Shown here: positions 1 to 5,412 of the stretch, piece after piece | Layout of the letters: each line of letters opens with the position of its first letter | Position numbering within the stretch: the stretch's first letter is position 1 | Notes under the pieces: model-generated | Told to the model about the DNA's origin: nothing | What the model saw: the letters and a program-made list of their open reading frames with translations, nothing else | Databases searched by the model: none | From: Chloroflexota bacterium | GTDB lineage: Bacteria > Chloroflexota > Anaerolineae > Promineifilales > Promineifilaceae | Assembly: GCA_008501785.1 (NCBI GenBank) | Contig: QQUD01000906.1 | Coordinates: forward strand, 1 to 5,849 | Reading direction: 5' to 3' | DNA length: 5,849 nucleotides | Position numbers and translations under genes: made by a program

Positions 1-698
1 ACCGGATCGATGAACAATTTCAAACCTTCCTGGAAAACGATGCCGTCTTTGTTGTGGATGAATTCTTTAGTGATATTGAAGGCGATTCATCTTCAGCAGA
101 AGATGTTGAAGATTTACCTAATCAATTTGAAATGGCGACCACCCTGGTCTTCCCATTTGGTCGATTTGAAGAACTTGCAACGGGTGATTTGGTTTTATTA
201 GAACCATCAGAGTTTCAGCGTCCAATTCCCATAACAATGGTTTTACAAAATGCCAAAGTTGTTCAGATTGGCAACTATGTGCCCCGGCAACCTGCATCTC
301 AAAGAATTCCAACTGCCACACCAGAACCACTTGAAGAAGGTGCGGCAACCCCAACACCAGCAGCAGCACCAACAGCAACCCCAACGACTCCGCCACCGGA
401 TATTGTTGTTGTGGCCTTGTCGCCTCAACAGCAGCTATTTTTGAAACATGCTATTGAAGTAGGCGCTGAAATGGATTATGCATTACGCAGCGCCAGCGAC
501 AACCAACTTTTCCCTGTTGATAATGTTGATTTCCAATTCCTCCTCGACTTCTTTAATATCGAAGTCCCACCAAACTTTGATTACACCATCGATGTAGAAG
601 AAGCCAGTAGTTCAGGTGATTCATCTTCAGAGAACGGCGGGTCTGGTGAAGGCGGAGAAGCAACACCATCTCCAACAGAAACAGTACCGGAAGGATAA
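1..698 (+). CDS. cpaB: CpaB/RcpC-like Flp pilus assembly protein, C-terminal part (5' end outside window)
   Basis: The reading frame is open from the left edge (first full codon at 3) to TAA at 696-698, so the gene starts upstream and the GTG at 54 is only an internal codon. About 232 residues are visible. The segment VLQNAKVVQIGNY followed, after a linker, by VVVALSPQQQLFLKHA and YALRS is the end of an RcpC/CpaB domain, the periplasmic part of Tad/Flp pilus assembly proteins thought to act around the secretin. The linker between these two blocks is rich in Pro, Thr and Ala (TPTPAAAPTATPTTPPP). The tail is acidic, Ser/Gly rich and low in complexity. The N-terminal TM segment and SAF domain are not visible, so the family call rests on the C-terminal half and on similarity to the next gene. 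Stop and next start are 26 bp apart, so the two are probably co-transcribed paralogs. Confidence 0.75.
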   Translation, partial: RIDEQFQTFLENDAVFVVDEFFSDIEGDSSSAEDVEDLPNQFEMATTLVFPFGRFEELATGDLVLLEPSEFQRPIPITMVLQNAKVVQIGNYVPRQPASQRIPTATPEPLEEGAATPTPAAAPTATPTTPPPDIVVVALSPQQQLFLKHAIEVGAEMDYALRSASDNQLFPVDNVDFQFLLDFFNIEVPPNFDYTIDVEEASSSGDSSSENGGSGEGGEATPSPTETVPEG

Positions 699-724
699 AC
701 GGGATTGAAAGAGAGGCATAGGAT

Positions 725-1918
725 ATGCGGCCAAGAACCTTCATTTTGATCATTATCGTTGTACTATTATTTGCACTTGCAGGTGTCTTGATATTCCTCA
801 ATCGTTCAGGAAGCTCGATTACCGATGTGCTTCCTGGTGGAAATGGCAGTAGTGAGACAGCCCCATCTGGAGAAGAATCAGTAGAGAGTCCAGGTGGTGA
901 CACTGAGCCAGGTATTCCTGTTCCATCACCTACCCCCGAACCACCACAATTCCAGCCGGTCGTTATTTCCAAAGTTCGGCTCCCTGTTGGTGAATTAATA
1001 ACGGAAGATTTGCTGGAGGTTGAACAGCGACCCATCACCAATATTGCTTTACAAGGCGGTTATACATTTACCGGGACCGAGTTAGTCGCTGGACAAATTG
1101 CTCGTGTTGAAATTGCTCGTGGGCAAGAAATCTTGGGACCCATGTTAGCGGTTAATGGTGATCCAACAGATGTTGGTTCATTTGGTTCTGATCTTGCGCT
1201 CCATATTCCAAATGGAGAAGTTGCCATTGCGTTTCCAATTACTGCAGAAAGTGGGGTTGCATTATCAATGAGACCTGGCGATGCAGTCGATGTGATGATG
1301 ACACTCCGTACTATTGAAATTGATCCTGAATTTCGCAGTGCGCTTCCTAATAAACTCAGTTTGGTTCTTGAAGATGCCTTGTTAAGCGGATTCAGCTTCT
1401 TGTTTGGTCCACTAACTGAAGGACGCCTTGAATTTATTACCGAACTTAATCAAGTTGCAACGATTATCCCCGGCACATCATTTGGTTCAGATCGTCCATA
1501 TGAGGAAGGTCCTATTCCAAAACGTGTGACACAACTTTCAATACAAAATGCAGAAGTTCTTTGGGTTGGTGAATGGCAAGATCCACGGAAGATTGAGCAA
1601 GACGGTGAGGCAACTCTAGCAGAAGCCGCTGCTGAGGCACAAGCCAATGGGCAACCTATTCCGACGCCGACCCCTTTGCCAGAACGTTTTGAGCCTGAAC
1701 CTGATATTCTTATCCTGAGTCTGAGTTCGCAGGAAGCGCTCATGCTTAAATGGGCACGCGAACAAGGTGTAGATATTGATCTGACATTGCGTTCACCCTT
1801 TGATGTGGTGCAGGACACAAATTTTGTGACCACCAGCGTCAGTCTACCGCAAATTATTGATCAGGGTGGGTTGGCCATACCAGAACCAATGAATTTTGAT
1901 TTATACGATGGAAAGTAA
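725..1918 (+). CDS. cpaB: CpaB/RcpC-like Flp pilus assembly protein with SAF domain
   Basis: A 397-residue protein in the usual CpaB order. An N-terminal membrane anchor (about residues 5-25, IIIVVLLFALAGVLIF) leads to a Ser/Gly/Pro linker (27-75), then a SAF-type beta-clip domain (about 79-142; ISKVRLPVGELITEDLLEV, then LVAGQIARVEIARGQEIL), then an RcpC domain containing RPGDAVDV (183-190). The domain continues in LSIQNAEVLWVGEW (about 270-284) and resumes after a PTPTPLP linker with ILILSLSSQEALMLKWA and DLTLRS. CpaB proteins support Tad/Flp pilus assembly at the envelope. The ATG has a purine-rich GAGAGG about 8 nt upstream. It is a paralog of the gene before it: both have the linker at the same place in the RcpC domain. 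The family is usually near 250-350 residues, so this one is long because of its linkers and an insert at about 195-265. A terminator follows 35 bp after the stop. Confidence 0.85.
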   Translation: MRPRTFILIIIVVLLFALAGVLIFLNRSGSSITDVLPGGNGSSETAPSGEESVESPGGDTEPGIPVPSPTPEPPQFQPVVISKVRLPVGELITEDLLEVEQRPITNIALQGGYTFTGTELVAGQIARVEIARGQEILGPMLAVNGDPTDVGSFGSDLALHIPNGEVAIAFPITAESGVALSMRPGDAVDVMMTLRTIEIDPEFRSALPNKLSLVLEDALLSGFSFLFGPLTEGRLEFITELNQVATIIPGTSFGSDRPYEEGPIPKRVTQLSIQNAEVLWVGEWQDPRKIEQDGEATLAEAAAEAQANGQPIPTPTPLPERFEPEPDILILSLSSQEALMLKWAREQGVDIDLTLRSPFDVVQDTNFVTTSVSLPQIIDQGGLAIPEPMNFDLYDGK

Positions 1919-1952
1919 TCGTAAGGTTGTTGAAATAGAACTAAATTAAAAT

Positions 1953-1985
1953 AGTTCCCGGTTATTTCGTAACCGGGACTTTTTC
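1953..1985 (+). terminator. Rho-independent terminator after the cpaB pair
   Basis: AGT-T-CCCGGTTA (1953-1964) pairs with TAACCGGGACT (1970-1980), giving an 11-bp stem with one bulged T (1956) and a 5-nt loop TTTCG, followed by five T (1980-1984). It ends the cpaB transcript. The next gene starts only 22 bp downstream, so that gene either has a promoter overlapping this hairpin or depends on read-through. Confidence 0.9.
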
Positions 1986-1990
1986 ATTAC

Positions 1991-1995
1991 GGAGG
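1991..1995 (+). promoter_or_regulatory. Shine-Dalgarno GGAGG deciding a GTG start
   Basis: GGAGG lies 11 nt before the GTG at 2007. This is a slightly long spacing, but it is the only good ribosome site here, and it supports GTG rather than a downstream ATG as the start of the Nudix regulator. Confidence 0.6.
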
Positions 1996-2006
1996 CTAGT
2001 TTTACA

Positions 2007-2705
2007 GTGGACGTGCCGGAAAATTACGATCCGACAATTTTTGATCGGCCTTCAGTAACCGTAGATATTGTCATATTCTCGCTTGTTGATAATGATCTAA
2101 AAGTGTTGTTGATTAAGCGCAATCAAGCCCCTTTTGTGGGCATGTGGGCAATCCCTGGGTCTTTTATTGAAATTGATGAATCATTGAAAGATGCTGCTGT
2201 GAGAGCACTTGCCGATGAAACAGGTGTGACCGATGTGTACATGGAACAGCTTTATACGTTTGGAAACCCAACAAGGGATCCGCGAACCAGGGTTATTACT
2301 GTCGCCTATTTTGCTTTGGTGCCAGATAGTGCTGTACGACATCAAGTTGGAGAACATACAGTCGATACAGCCTGGTTTTCGATGTATGATTTGCCTGATC
2401 TTGCTTTTGATCATGAAAAAATATTGAATTATGCATTAACTCGGCTCCGTTATAAATTGGAATATACGTCGGTTGGTTTTCAATTGTTGCCGGATGTTTT
2501 TACTTTGACCGAGTTGCAAAAAGCATATGAAATTATTCTTGGGGAGAATTTAGACAAACGAAATTTCCGTCGCAAAATATTGTCAGCGACTATTTTAGAA
2601 GAAACAGGGCAGAAGAAAAAGGACGGGGAGGGTCGTCCGGCAAAACTTTACCGTTACCTTGAAGATGCAGTAGCAGAAGTAAAAACGCGTCGATTATTCC
2701 CTTAA
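2007..2705 (+). CDS. Nudix-domain transcriptional regulator, NrtR-like (Nudix + winged helix)
   Basis: A 232-residue protein (GTG start). Residues about 15-145 form a Nudix fold: VDIVIFSLVDNDLKVLLIKR, then the WAIPGSF strand, then the Nudix helix. Residues about 152-225 match the winged-helix domain of NrtR-type regulators (FTLTELQKAYEIILG, LDKRNFRRKIL, ILEETGQKKK, RPAKLYRYL). In that family the Nudix part senses ADP-ribose or related metabolites and the C-terminal part binds operators of NAD cofactor genes; sugar-responsive relatives also exist. The Nudix box (52-74) departs from GX5EX7REUXEEXGU: Ser for the first Gly, Ala67 for the first Glu of REXXEE, Asp70 for the second, with Glu58, Arg66, Glu71 and Gly73 kept. 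This favours a ligand sensor over an efficient hydrolase. No NAD biosynthesis gene is in view, so the target is unknown. It is convergent with the dtxR-family gene, 19 bp apart with no terminator seen. Confidence 0.85.
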   Translation: MDVPENYDPTIFDRPSVTVDIVIFSLVDNDLKVLLIKRNQAPFVGMWAIPGSFIEIDESLKDAAVRALADETGVTDVYMEQLYTFGNPTRDPRTRVITVAYFALVPDSAVRHQVGEHTVDTAWFSMYDLPDLAFDHEKILNYALTRLRYKLEYTSVGFQLLPDVFTLTELQKAYEIILGENLDKRNFRRKILSATILEETGQKKKDGEGRPAKLYRYLEDAVAEVKTRRLFP

Positions 2706-2724
2706 CTGCACAAGTTTTGAATGG

Positions 2725-3393
2725 CTAATTATCTTCTAGTTTAGTTACCCAGAGTGATTTAGTTAATTCTACCCCAAGCACAACATCATCTCGTCCGACT
2801 CGCAATCGCATTGGTCCATTGAATGGCGCTCGTCCAACTATCTCAAAGGGTGCGCCAGGCACTAAGCCAAGTGTAGCGAAATATTTCAATCGTTCTGGTT
2901 CATGTGTACGGACGCGGCTGATAACGCCACGATAACCAATTCCCAAGTTTATGATGCAAACGTCAATAATCTCAGGTAAATTTCCTTCGCTATCTGGAAT
3001 TGGCTCTCCATGTGGGCATCGCGTGGGGTTGTTTGTCATTTCAGCCATGCGTTTTACGATTTGATCGTTGAGTCCTTTTCCAAGGTCTTCTGCGTGTTCG
3101 TGCGCTTCATCCCAGGTGAACTTCATCACATTGACCAGGTAAACTTCTAAAATCCGATGCCGTCGAATTTCTCTGAGTGCTTCTTCGCGTCCTAAATCGG
3201 TTAAGCTAAATCCTTGATAGGGTTCGTGCTTGACATACCCTGCATTCCTTAATCGGCGTAACATGCGGGGTATGGCTGGCGCAGATACGTTTAATCGTTC
3301 AGCCAGACTGGTTGTACTAACAGTGGGCGTGTTGTCTTCTTGCAGTCGATATATTTCTGCTAAATATTCGCGCATGGCGATGCTTGGTTGCAT
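2725..3393 (-). CDS. DtxR/MntR-family metal-dependent transcriptional regulator
   Basis: A 222-residue protein on the minus strand. Residues 1-65 are the winged-helix DNA-binding domain (MREYLAEIYRL, SLAERLNVSAPAIPRMLRRL, GYVKHEPYQGFSLTDLG). Residues 70-133 are the dimerisation and metal domain (IRRHRILEVYLV, WDEAHEHAEDLGKGLN, CPHGEPIP). Residues about 150-222 are a FeoA/SH3-like C-terminal domain (LKYFATLGLVPGAPFEIVG). Such proteins repress iron or manganese uptake genes when metal-loaded. Aligned by eye with C. diphtheriae DtxR, His79, Glu83 and His98 (ancillary site) are kept. Position 102 is Glu, as in MntR, but 105 and 106 are Gly and Lys instead of the Glu-His pair of the primary site. 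The ATG is preceded by AGGAGA with a 6-nt gap. The family call is firm; the metal specificity cannot be read from the sequence. Confidence 0.92.
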   Translation of the reverse strand: MQPSIAMREYLAEIYRLQEDNTPTVSTTSLAERLNVSAPAIPRMLRRLRNAGYVKHEPYQGFSLTDLGREEALREIRRHRILEVYLVNVMKFTWDEAHEHAEDLGKGLNDQIVKRMAEMTNNPTRCPHGEPIPDSEGNLPEIIDVCIINLGIGYRGVISRVRTHEPERLKYFATLGLVPGAPFEIVGRAPFNGPMRLRVGRDDVVLGVELTKSLWVTKLEDN

Positions 3394-3423
3394 GCCCTCT
3401 CTCCTGTGAAAATAGCCAATAGT

Positions 3424-3444
3424 TATCAGCTATCAGCTATCAGC
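3424..3444. repeat. Three tandem copies of TATCAGC
   Basis: Three perfect back-to-back 7-bp units (3424-3430, 3431-3437, 3438-3444; GCTGATA on the other strand) lie 31 bp upstream of the dtxR-family start, inside its probable leader. They could be a genome-wide heptamer simple repeat or a local regulatory array; one window cannot tell. Confidence 0.85.
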
Positions 3445-3500
3445 ATTCATTCGTATTGGTGTGTCGCGTTTATGAAATCGCCTGTTTTGTCATTTTCTCT

Positions 3501-3528
3501 ATTATCCCAGGCTCTAGTTGAGTGACAA
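3501..3528 (-). promoter_or_regulatory. Candidate sigma-70 promoter of the dtxR-family gene
   Basis: On the minus strand TTGTCA (3523-3528) and GATAAT (3501-3506) are 16 bp apart, with TG just upstream of the -10 (TGGGATAAT). Transcription would begin near 3494, leaving a leader of about 100 nt that contains the TATCAGC repeats. Called by eye only. Confidence 0.5.
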
Positions 3529-3547
3529 GCGATTTGAATTTTGTGAT

Positions 3548-3555
3548 ACGGCCGT
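3548..3555. repeat. ACGGCCGT palindrome, copy 1
   Basis: Perfect 8-bp palindrome in the intergenic region upstream of the dtxR-family promoter, in the context GATACGGCCGTTATC, which is an imperfect 15-bp inverted repeat. It is the only one of the four copies outside a coding region, so an operator role is possible here, but the other copies suggest a general genomic word. Confidence 0.8.
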
Positions 3556-3610
3556 TATCCACTTTCTCATCTTTTATACTATTTTTTGGGGTGGATTTCT
3601 GTGTTGAGGC

Positions 3611-3651
3611 ATCAAAACAAAAAACCCTTGCTATTAATTAAGCAAGGGTTT
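3611..3651 (-). terminator. Rho-independent terminator of the tRNA cluster
   Basis: On the minus strand AAACCCTTGCT (3651-3641) pairs perfectly over 11 bp with AGCAAGGGTTT (3632-3622), with an 8-nt AT loop. The 3' arm runs into TTTTTTGTTTTG. It lies 9 nt after the end of tRNA-Cys. Confidence 0.93.
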
Positions 3652-3659
3652 GCGCTTGA

Positions 3660-3730
<71 letters not shown>

Positions 3731-3762
3731 ATAAAAAGACCCGGCAGGCTCAAAGCCTGCCG
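3731..3762 (-). terminator. Terminator-like hairpin between tRNA-Gly and tRNA-Cys
   Basis: CGGCAGGCT (3742-3750) and AGCCTGCCG (3754-3762) form a 9-bp GC-rich stem with a 3-nt loop. On the minus strand the stem is followed by GGTCTTTTTAT, which ends directly at the first base of tRNA-Cys. It has the form of an intrinsic terminator but sits inside the cluster. The plus side (TTTCGTTT) is a weaker T-tract, so bidirectional action is possible. Confidence 0.65.
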
Positions 3763-3775
3763 TTTCGTTTCGAAG

Positions 3776-3849
<74 letters not shown>

Positions 3850-3881
3850 ACATCGTTGCTTCGTCTCTTTTTTGAGACTTA

Positions 3882-3954
3882 TGCCAGGACCCAGACTTGA
3901 ACTGGGGACACCTGCATTTTCAGTGCAGTGCTCTACCAGCTGAGCTATCCCGGC
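3882..3954 (-). tRNA. trnF: tRNA-Phe (GAA)
   Basis: Minus-strand cloverleaf: acceptor GCCGGGA pairs with TCCTGGC (one G-U), D-arm TAGCTCAGCTGGTAGAGCA, anticodon stem CTGCA/TGCAG with loop CTGAAAA (anticodon GAA, 3921-3919), T-arm with loop TTCAAGT. A73 at 3882; no encoded CCA. First gene of the cluster, about 25 nt from the predicted transcription start. Confidence 0.97.
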
Positions 3955-3985
3955 GAAAGAATTGTCTTTTTAACCAAGCTCAGGA

Positions 3986-4014
3986 ATTCTATCCAAAGGT
4001 GGTCGCAATGTCAA
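3986..4014 (-). promoter_or_regulatory. Near-consensus sigma-70 promoter of the tRNA cluster
   Basis: On the minus strand TTGACA (4009-4014) is a perfect -35 box, and TAGAAT (3986-3991) differs from TATAAT at one base, with an optimal 17-bp spacer. Transcription is expected near 3979, directly upstream of tRNA-Phe. Strength and position fit a highly expressed stable-RNA unit. Confidence 0.88.
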
Positions 4015-4111
4015 GTCTAATTTGAAAAAACGAGATGGGATGCGCTTCTTCCAAAGGAGATTGTTTAAAGGTTGTTTGTGAGAAGTGCATCGTAACTTTA
4101 GCTATGGATAA

Positions 4112-4180
4112 GGGGGATGTGGTGGGTGTTAGTGTTGGTGGAGGTTTGGGTGTGGTGTGGCGGTGGGCGTCGGGGTTGGG
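4112..4180 (+). repeat. G-rich strand bias tract opposite the Pro/Thr tail
   Basis: The plus strand carries G-runs at 4112-4116, 4124-4126, 4148-4150, 4165-4167, 4172-4175 and 4178-4180, with GT and GGT words between. It is the complement of the Pro/Thr codons of the small exported protein and of sequence past its stop. Loops exceed the strict G-quadruplex limit in part, so a quadruplex is possible but not established. Confidence 0.5.
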
Positions 4181-4371
4181 ATTGATGTGCTTTTATGGAT
4201 AACTGGCAAATAAATAAGAGGATCACTTGGATAGGGATAGGAGTAGGGATAGGGATTTCCGCTTTCCTGTGAATCAATAGCATGGCTGGCAACGACAATA
4301 GCTATAAACACTGTACCGACGATACAAGCAACCGCTAAATAGCGTTCAAATTTCCGTTTCATATGGCTCAC
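4129..4371 (-). CDS. Small exported low-complexity protein with YLPVIHK and PTPTPTATP
   Basis: An 80-residue minus-strand ORF. A basic start (MKRKFERY after the first three residues) is followed by a hydrophobic segment at about residues 12-29 ending in VASHA, which looks like a signal peptide or anchor. Then come a Tyr-Pro repeat (NPYPYSYPYPSDP), the motif IYLPVIHKS, and a PTPTPTATPHP tail. From general experience, a YLP-V/L-x-K/R block next to Thr-Pro linkers is common in secreted Chloroflexota proteins, usually within larger ones. I do not recognise a function. GGGAG about 10 nt upstream favours the GTG at 4371 over the ATG at 4364. The abrupt end in a repetitive tract suggests either a real mini-protein or a truncated remnant of a larger secreted protein. 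Confidence 0.5.
   Translation of the reverse strand: MSHMKRKFERYLAVACIVGTVFIAIVVASHAIDSQESGNPYPYSYPYPSDPLIYLPVIHKSTSIPTPTPTATPHPNLHQH
4230..4253. repeat. Four hexamer units, GATAGG type
   Basis: GATAGG, GATAGG, AGTAGG, GATAGG in tandem. On the minus strand each unit encodes two residues of the Tyr-Pro/Tyr-Ser repeat of the small exported protein. Such a short tandem array is prone to slippage by whole units, which would keep the frame. Confidence 0.8.
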
Positions 4372-4531
4372 AATAGATCAACTCCCTGATTTGTACTGGT
4401 GAATAAGATTGGATAAATGTATCATATCATTCAATCGTACGTCAATATTGCTAGGGACGCACAGCCTGGGTCGAATTGCCTGGACTCAGGACACGATACC
4501 CAAATTTTTCAAACTGAGCTAAACTTATGGT

Positions 4532-4627
4532 GGGAGTGGTTGTGCCCCGGTGGGTGCCCCAGTCTTCAAAACTGGTGGTTGGTTGCACGGAGCAAGCGAC
4601 GGTGGGTTCGACTCCCATCCACTCCCG
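4532..4627 (+). tRNA. selC: tRNA-Sec (selenocysteine, anticodon TCA)
   Basis: All hallmarks of bacterial tRNA-Sec are visible. An 8-bp acceptor stem GGGAGTGG (4532-4539) pairs perfectly with CCACTCCC (4619-4626). A 6-bp D stem (4542-4547 with 4552-4557, two G-U pairs) closes a 4-nt loop CGGT. Anticodon stem CCAGT/ACTGG holds loop CTTCAAA, anticodon TCA at 4566-4568. The long variable arm (about 4578-4600) has tip stem TTGC/GCAA. A 5-bp T stem (4602-4606 with 4614-4618) closes loop TTCGACT, giving the 8+5 bacterial arrangement. The discriminator is G (4627), as in known tRNA-Sec. The next bases are CCT, so CCA is incomplete and must be added. It is charged with Ser, converted to selenocysteine by SelA and delivered by SelB to UGA codons; selA, selB, selD and selenoprotein genes are not in view. 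Confidence 0.96.
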
Positions 4628-4666
4628 CCTAAAATACCCCTTTTCGAAAACAGGAAATGATGTTGG

Positions 4667-5386
4667 ATGCTATCGCTTGAAAGACAAAATCAATGGCGTG
4701 AACAATATCGGCGGGCCTATCCAGATTGGCAGCCTGCCACAGAATTGTTTGCAAGGCTGGTGCGTACCCATCTTGAGGTAGATGCAACGCTTTTAGATAT
4801 TGGCTGCGGTCGTGGTGGGCTTGTAGAGCAATTGGAGCACCCTGTTACGCAGATGCTTGGTGTGGACCCAGATTGGCATTCGTTAACAGAACATCGACTG
4901 AATATGCCGCGCACGGTTGGTTTAAGTGACACGCTGCCGTTTGCAGCGGAATGTTTTGATGTTGTATTTGCCAGTTGGGTTTTGGAGCATTTGGAACGGC
5001 CGTTACAAACCTTCCAATCCATTTACCGTACACTCAAACCCGGTGGCGTTTTTGTATTTATCACGCCGAATGCCCAGCACCCACTGGCACTTTTAAACAA
5101 TTTGCTGGGTCGAATGGGACGATTGCAAGGGGCGTTGGTTGATAAACTTTACGGCCGTTCTCACGCCGACACCTTCCCCACCTACTATCGAGCCAATCAC
5201 GTGCATACATTGCATGAGCTTGGCCAAGAAAGTGGCTTACGGCTGAAAACAATTTGCACCATTCCAGACCCAAGTTACCTGGCCTTTAATGCCACAATGT
5301 TTAAAATAACGAGCTGGTTTGAACAAAAACTGCCGGAGCATCGCCGACTACATCTTGTAGGTGTATTTCAACGTGAAGATTCTTAA
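4667..5386 (+). CDS. Class I SAM-dependent methyltransferase (Methyltransf_11/UbiE type)
   Basis: A 239-residue protein with a Rossmann methyltransferase core. Motif I is LLDIGCGRGG (42-51, SAM-binding loop), the acidic end of strand 2 is GVDPD (65-69), motif III/IV is DTLPFAAECFDVVFASWVLEHL (88-109, first part LPF then FDVV and EHL), and the post-motif is LKPGGVFVFITPN (123-135). The C-terminal part (TFPTYYRANH near 170-178, then a YLAFN stretch) is the variable substrate cap, so the acceptor cannot be predicted; small molecules, lipids or sugars are all possible. The ATG at 4667 is the first in-frame start after a stop at 4658-4660, with AGGA 11 nt upstream. It starts 39 bp after tRNA-Sec with no clear terminator between, so co-transcription is possible. 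The following membrane protein is 26 bp downstream. Confidence 0.88.
   Translation: MLSLERQNQWREQYRRAYPDWQPATELFARLVRTHLEVDATLLDIGCGRGGLVEQLEHPVTQMLGVDPDWHSLTEHRLNMPRTVGLSDTLPFAAECFDVVFASWVLEHLERPLQTFQSIYRTLKPGGVFVFITPNAQHPLALLNNLLGRMGRLQGALVDKLYGRSHADTFPTYYRANHVHTLHELGQESGLRLKTICTIPDPSYLAFNATMFKITSWFEQKLPEHRRLHLVGVFQREDS
4995..5004. repeat. AACGGCCGTT palindrome, copy 2
   Basis: Perfect 10-bp palindrome inside the methyltransferase gene, read as GAA CGG CCG TTA (Glu-Arg-Pro-Leu). Confidence 0.8.
5151..5158. repeat. ACGGCCGT palindrome, copy 3
   Basis: Perfect 8-bp palindrome inside the methyltransferase gene, read as TAC GGC CGT (Tyr-Gly-Arg), a different frame from copy 2, 155 bp away. 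Confidence 0.8.
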
Positions 5387-5412
5387 CACTTATTCACTTA
5401 AAATGATTTCTA

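Noticed and set aside
553..1041. Minus-strand ORF of 162 aa
   Set aside because: It is a shadow antisense to both cpaB-like genes, whose frames have clear domains.
3424..3444. Short CRISPR-like array
   Set aside because: The units are 7 bp and directly adjacent with no spacers, so this is a simple tandem repeat.
3863..3878. GTCTC/GAGAC hairpin with T6 loop between tRNA-Phe and tRNA-Gly
   Set aside because: A 5-bp stem with the T-run in the loop is too weak and wrongly arranged for a terminator. It is likely chance spacer sequence.
4148..4180. Canonical G-quadruplex
   Set aside because: Four G-runs are present, but the first loop is 14 nt, beyond the usual limit. The bias is explained by Pro/Thr codons on the other strand.
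4098..4298. Minus-strand ORF of 66 aa, Thr/Pro/His rich
   Set aside because: Alternative frame of the same low-complexity tract as the 80-aa exported ORF. It lacks a signal segment, and its composition follows from the repeat.
4391..4418. Possible promoter for tRNA-Sec (TTGTAC with an AT-rich -10)
   Set aside because: The -10 is poor (GATAAA or TAAATG), and it would give a leader of more than 100 nt. No convincing promoter was found in 4372-4531.
4417..4632. Plus-strand ORF of 71 aa overlapping tRNA-Sec, and another at 4527-4781
   Set aside because: Both run through the tRNA-Sec structure and have no protein-like features. The second also overlaps the methyltransferase in the wrong frame.
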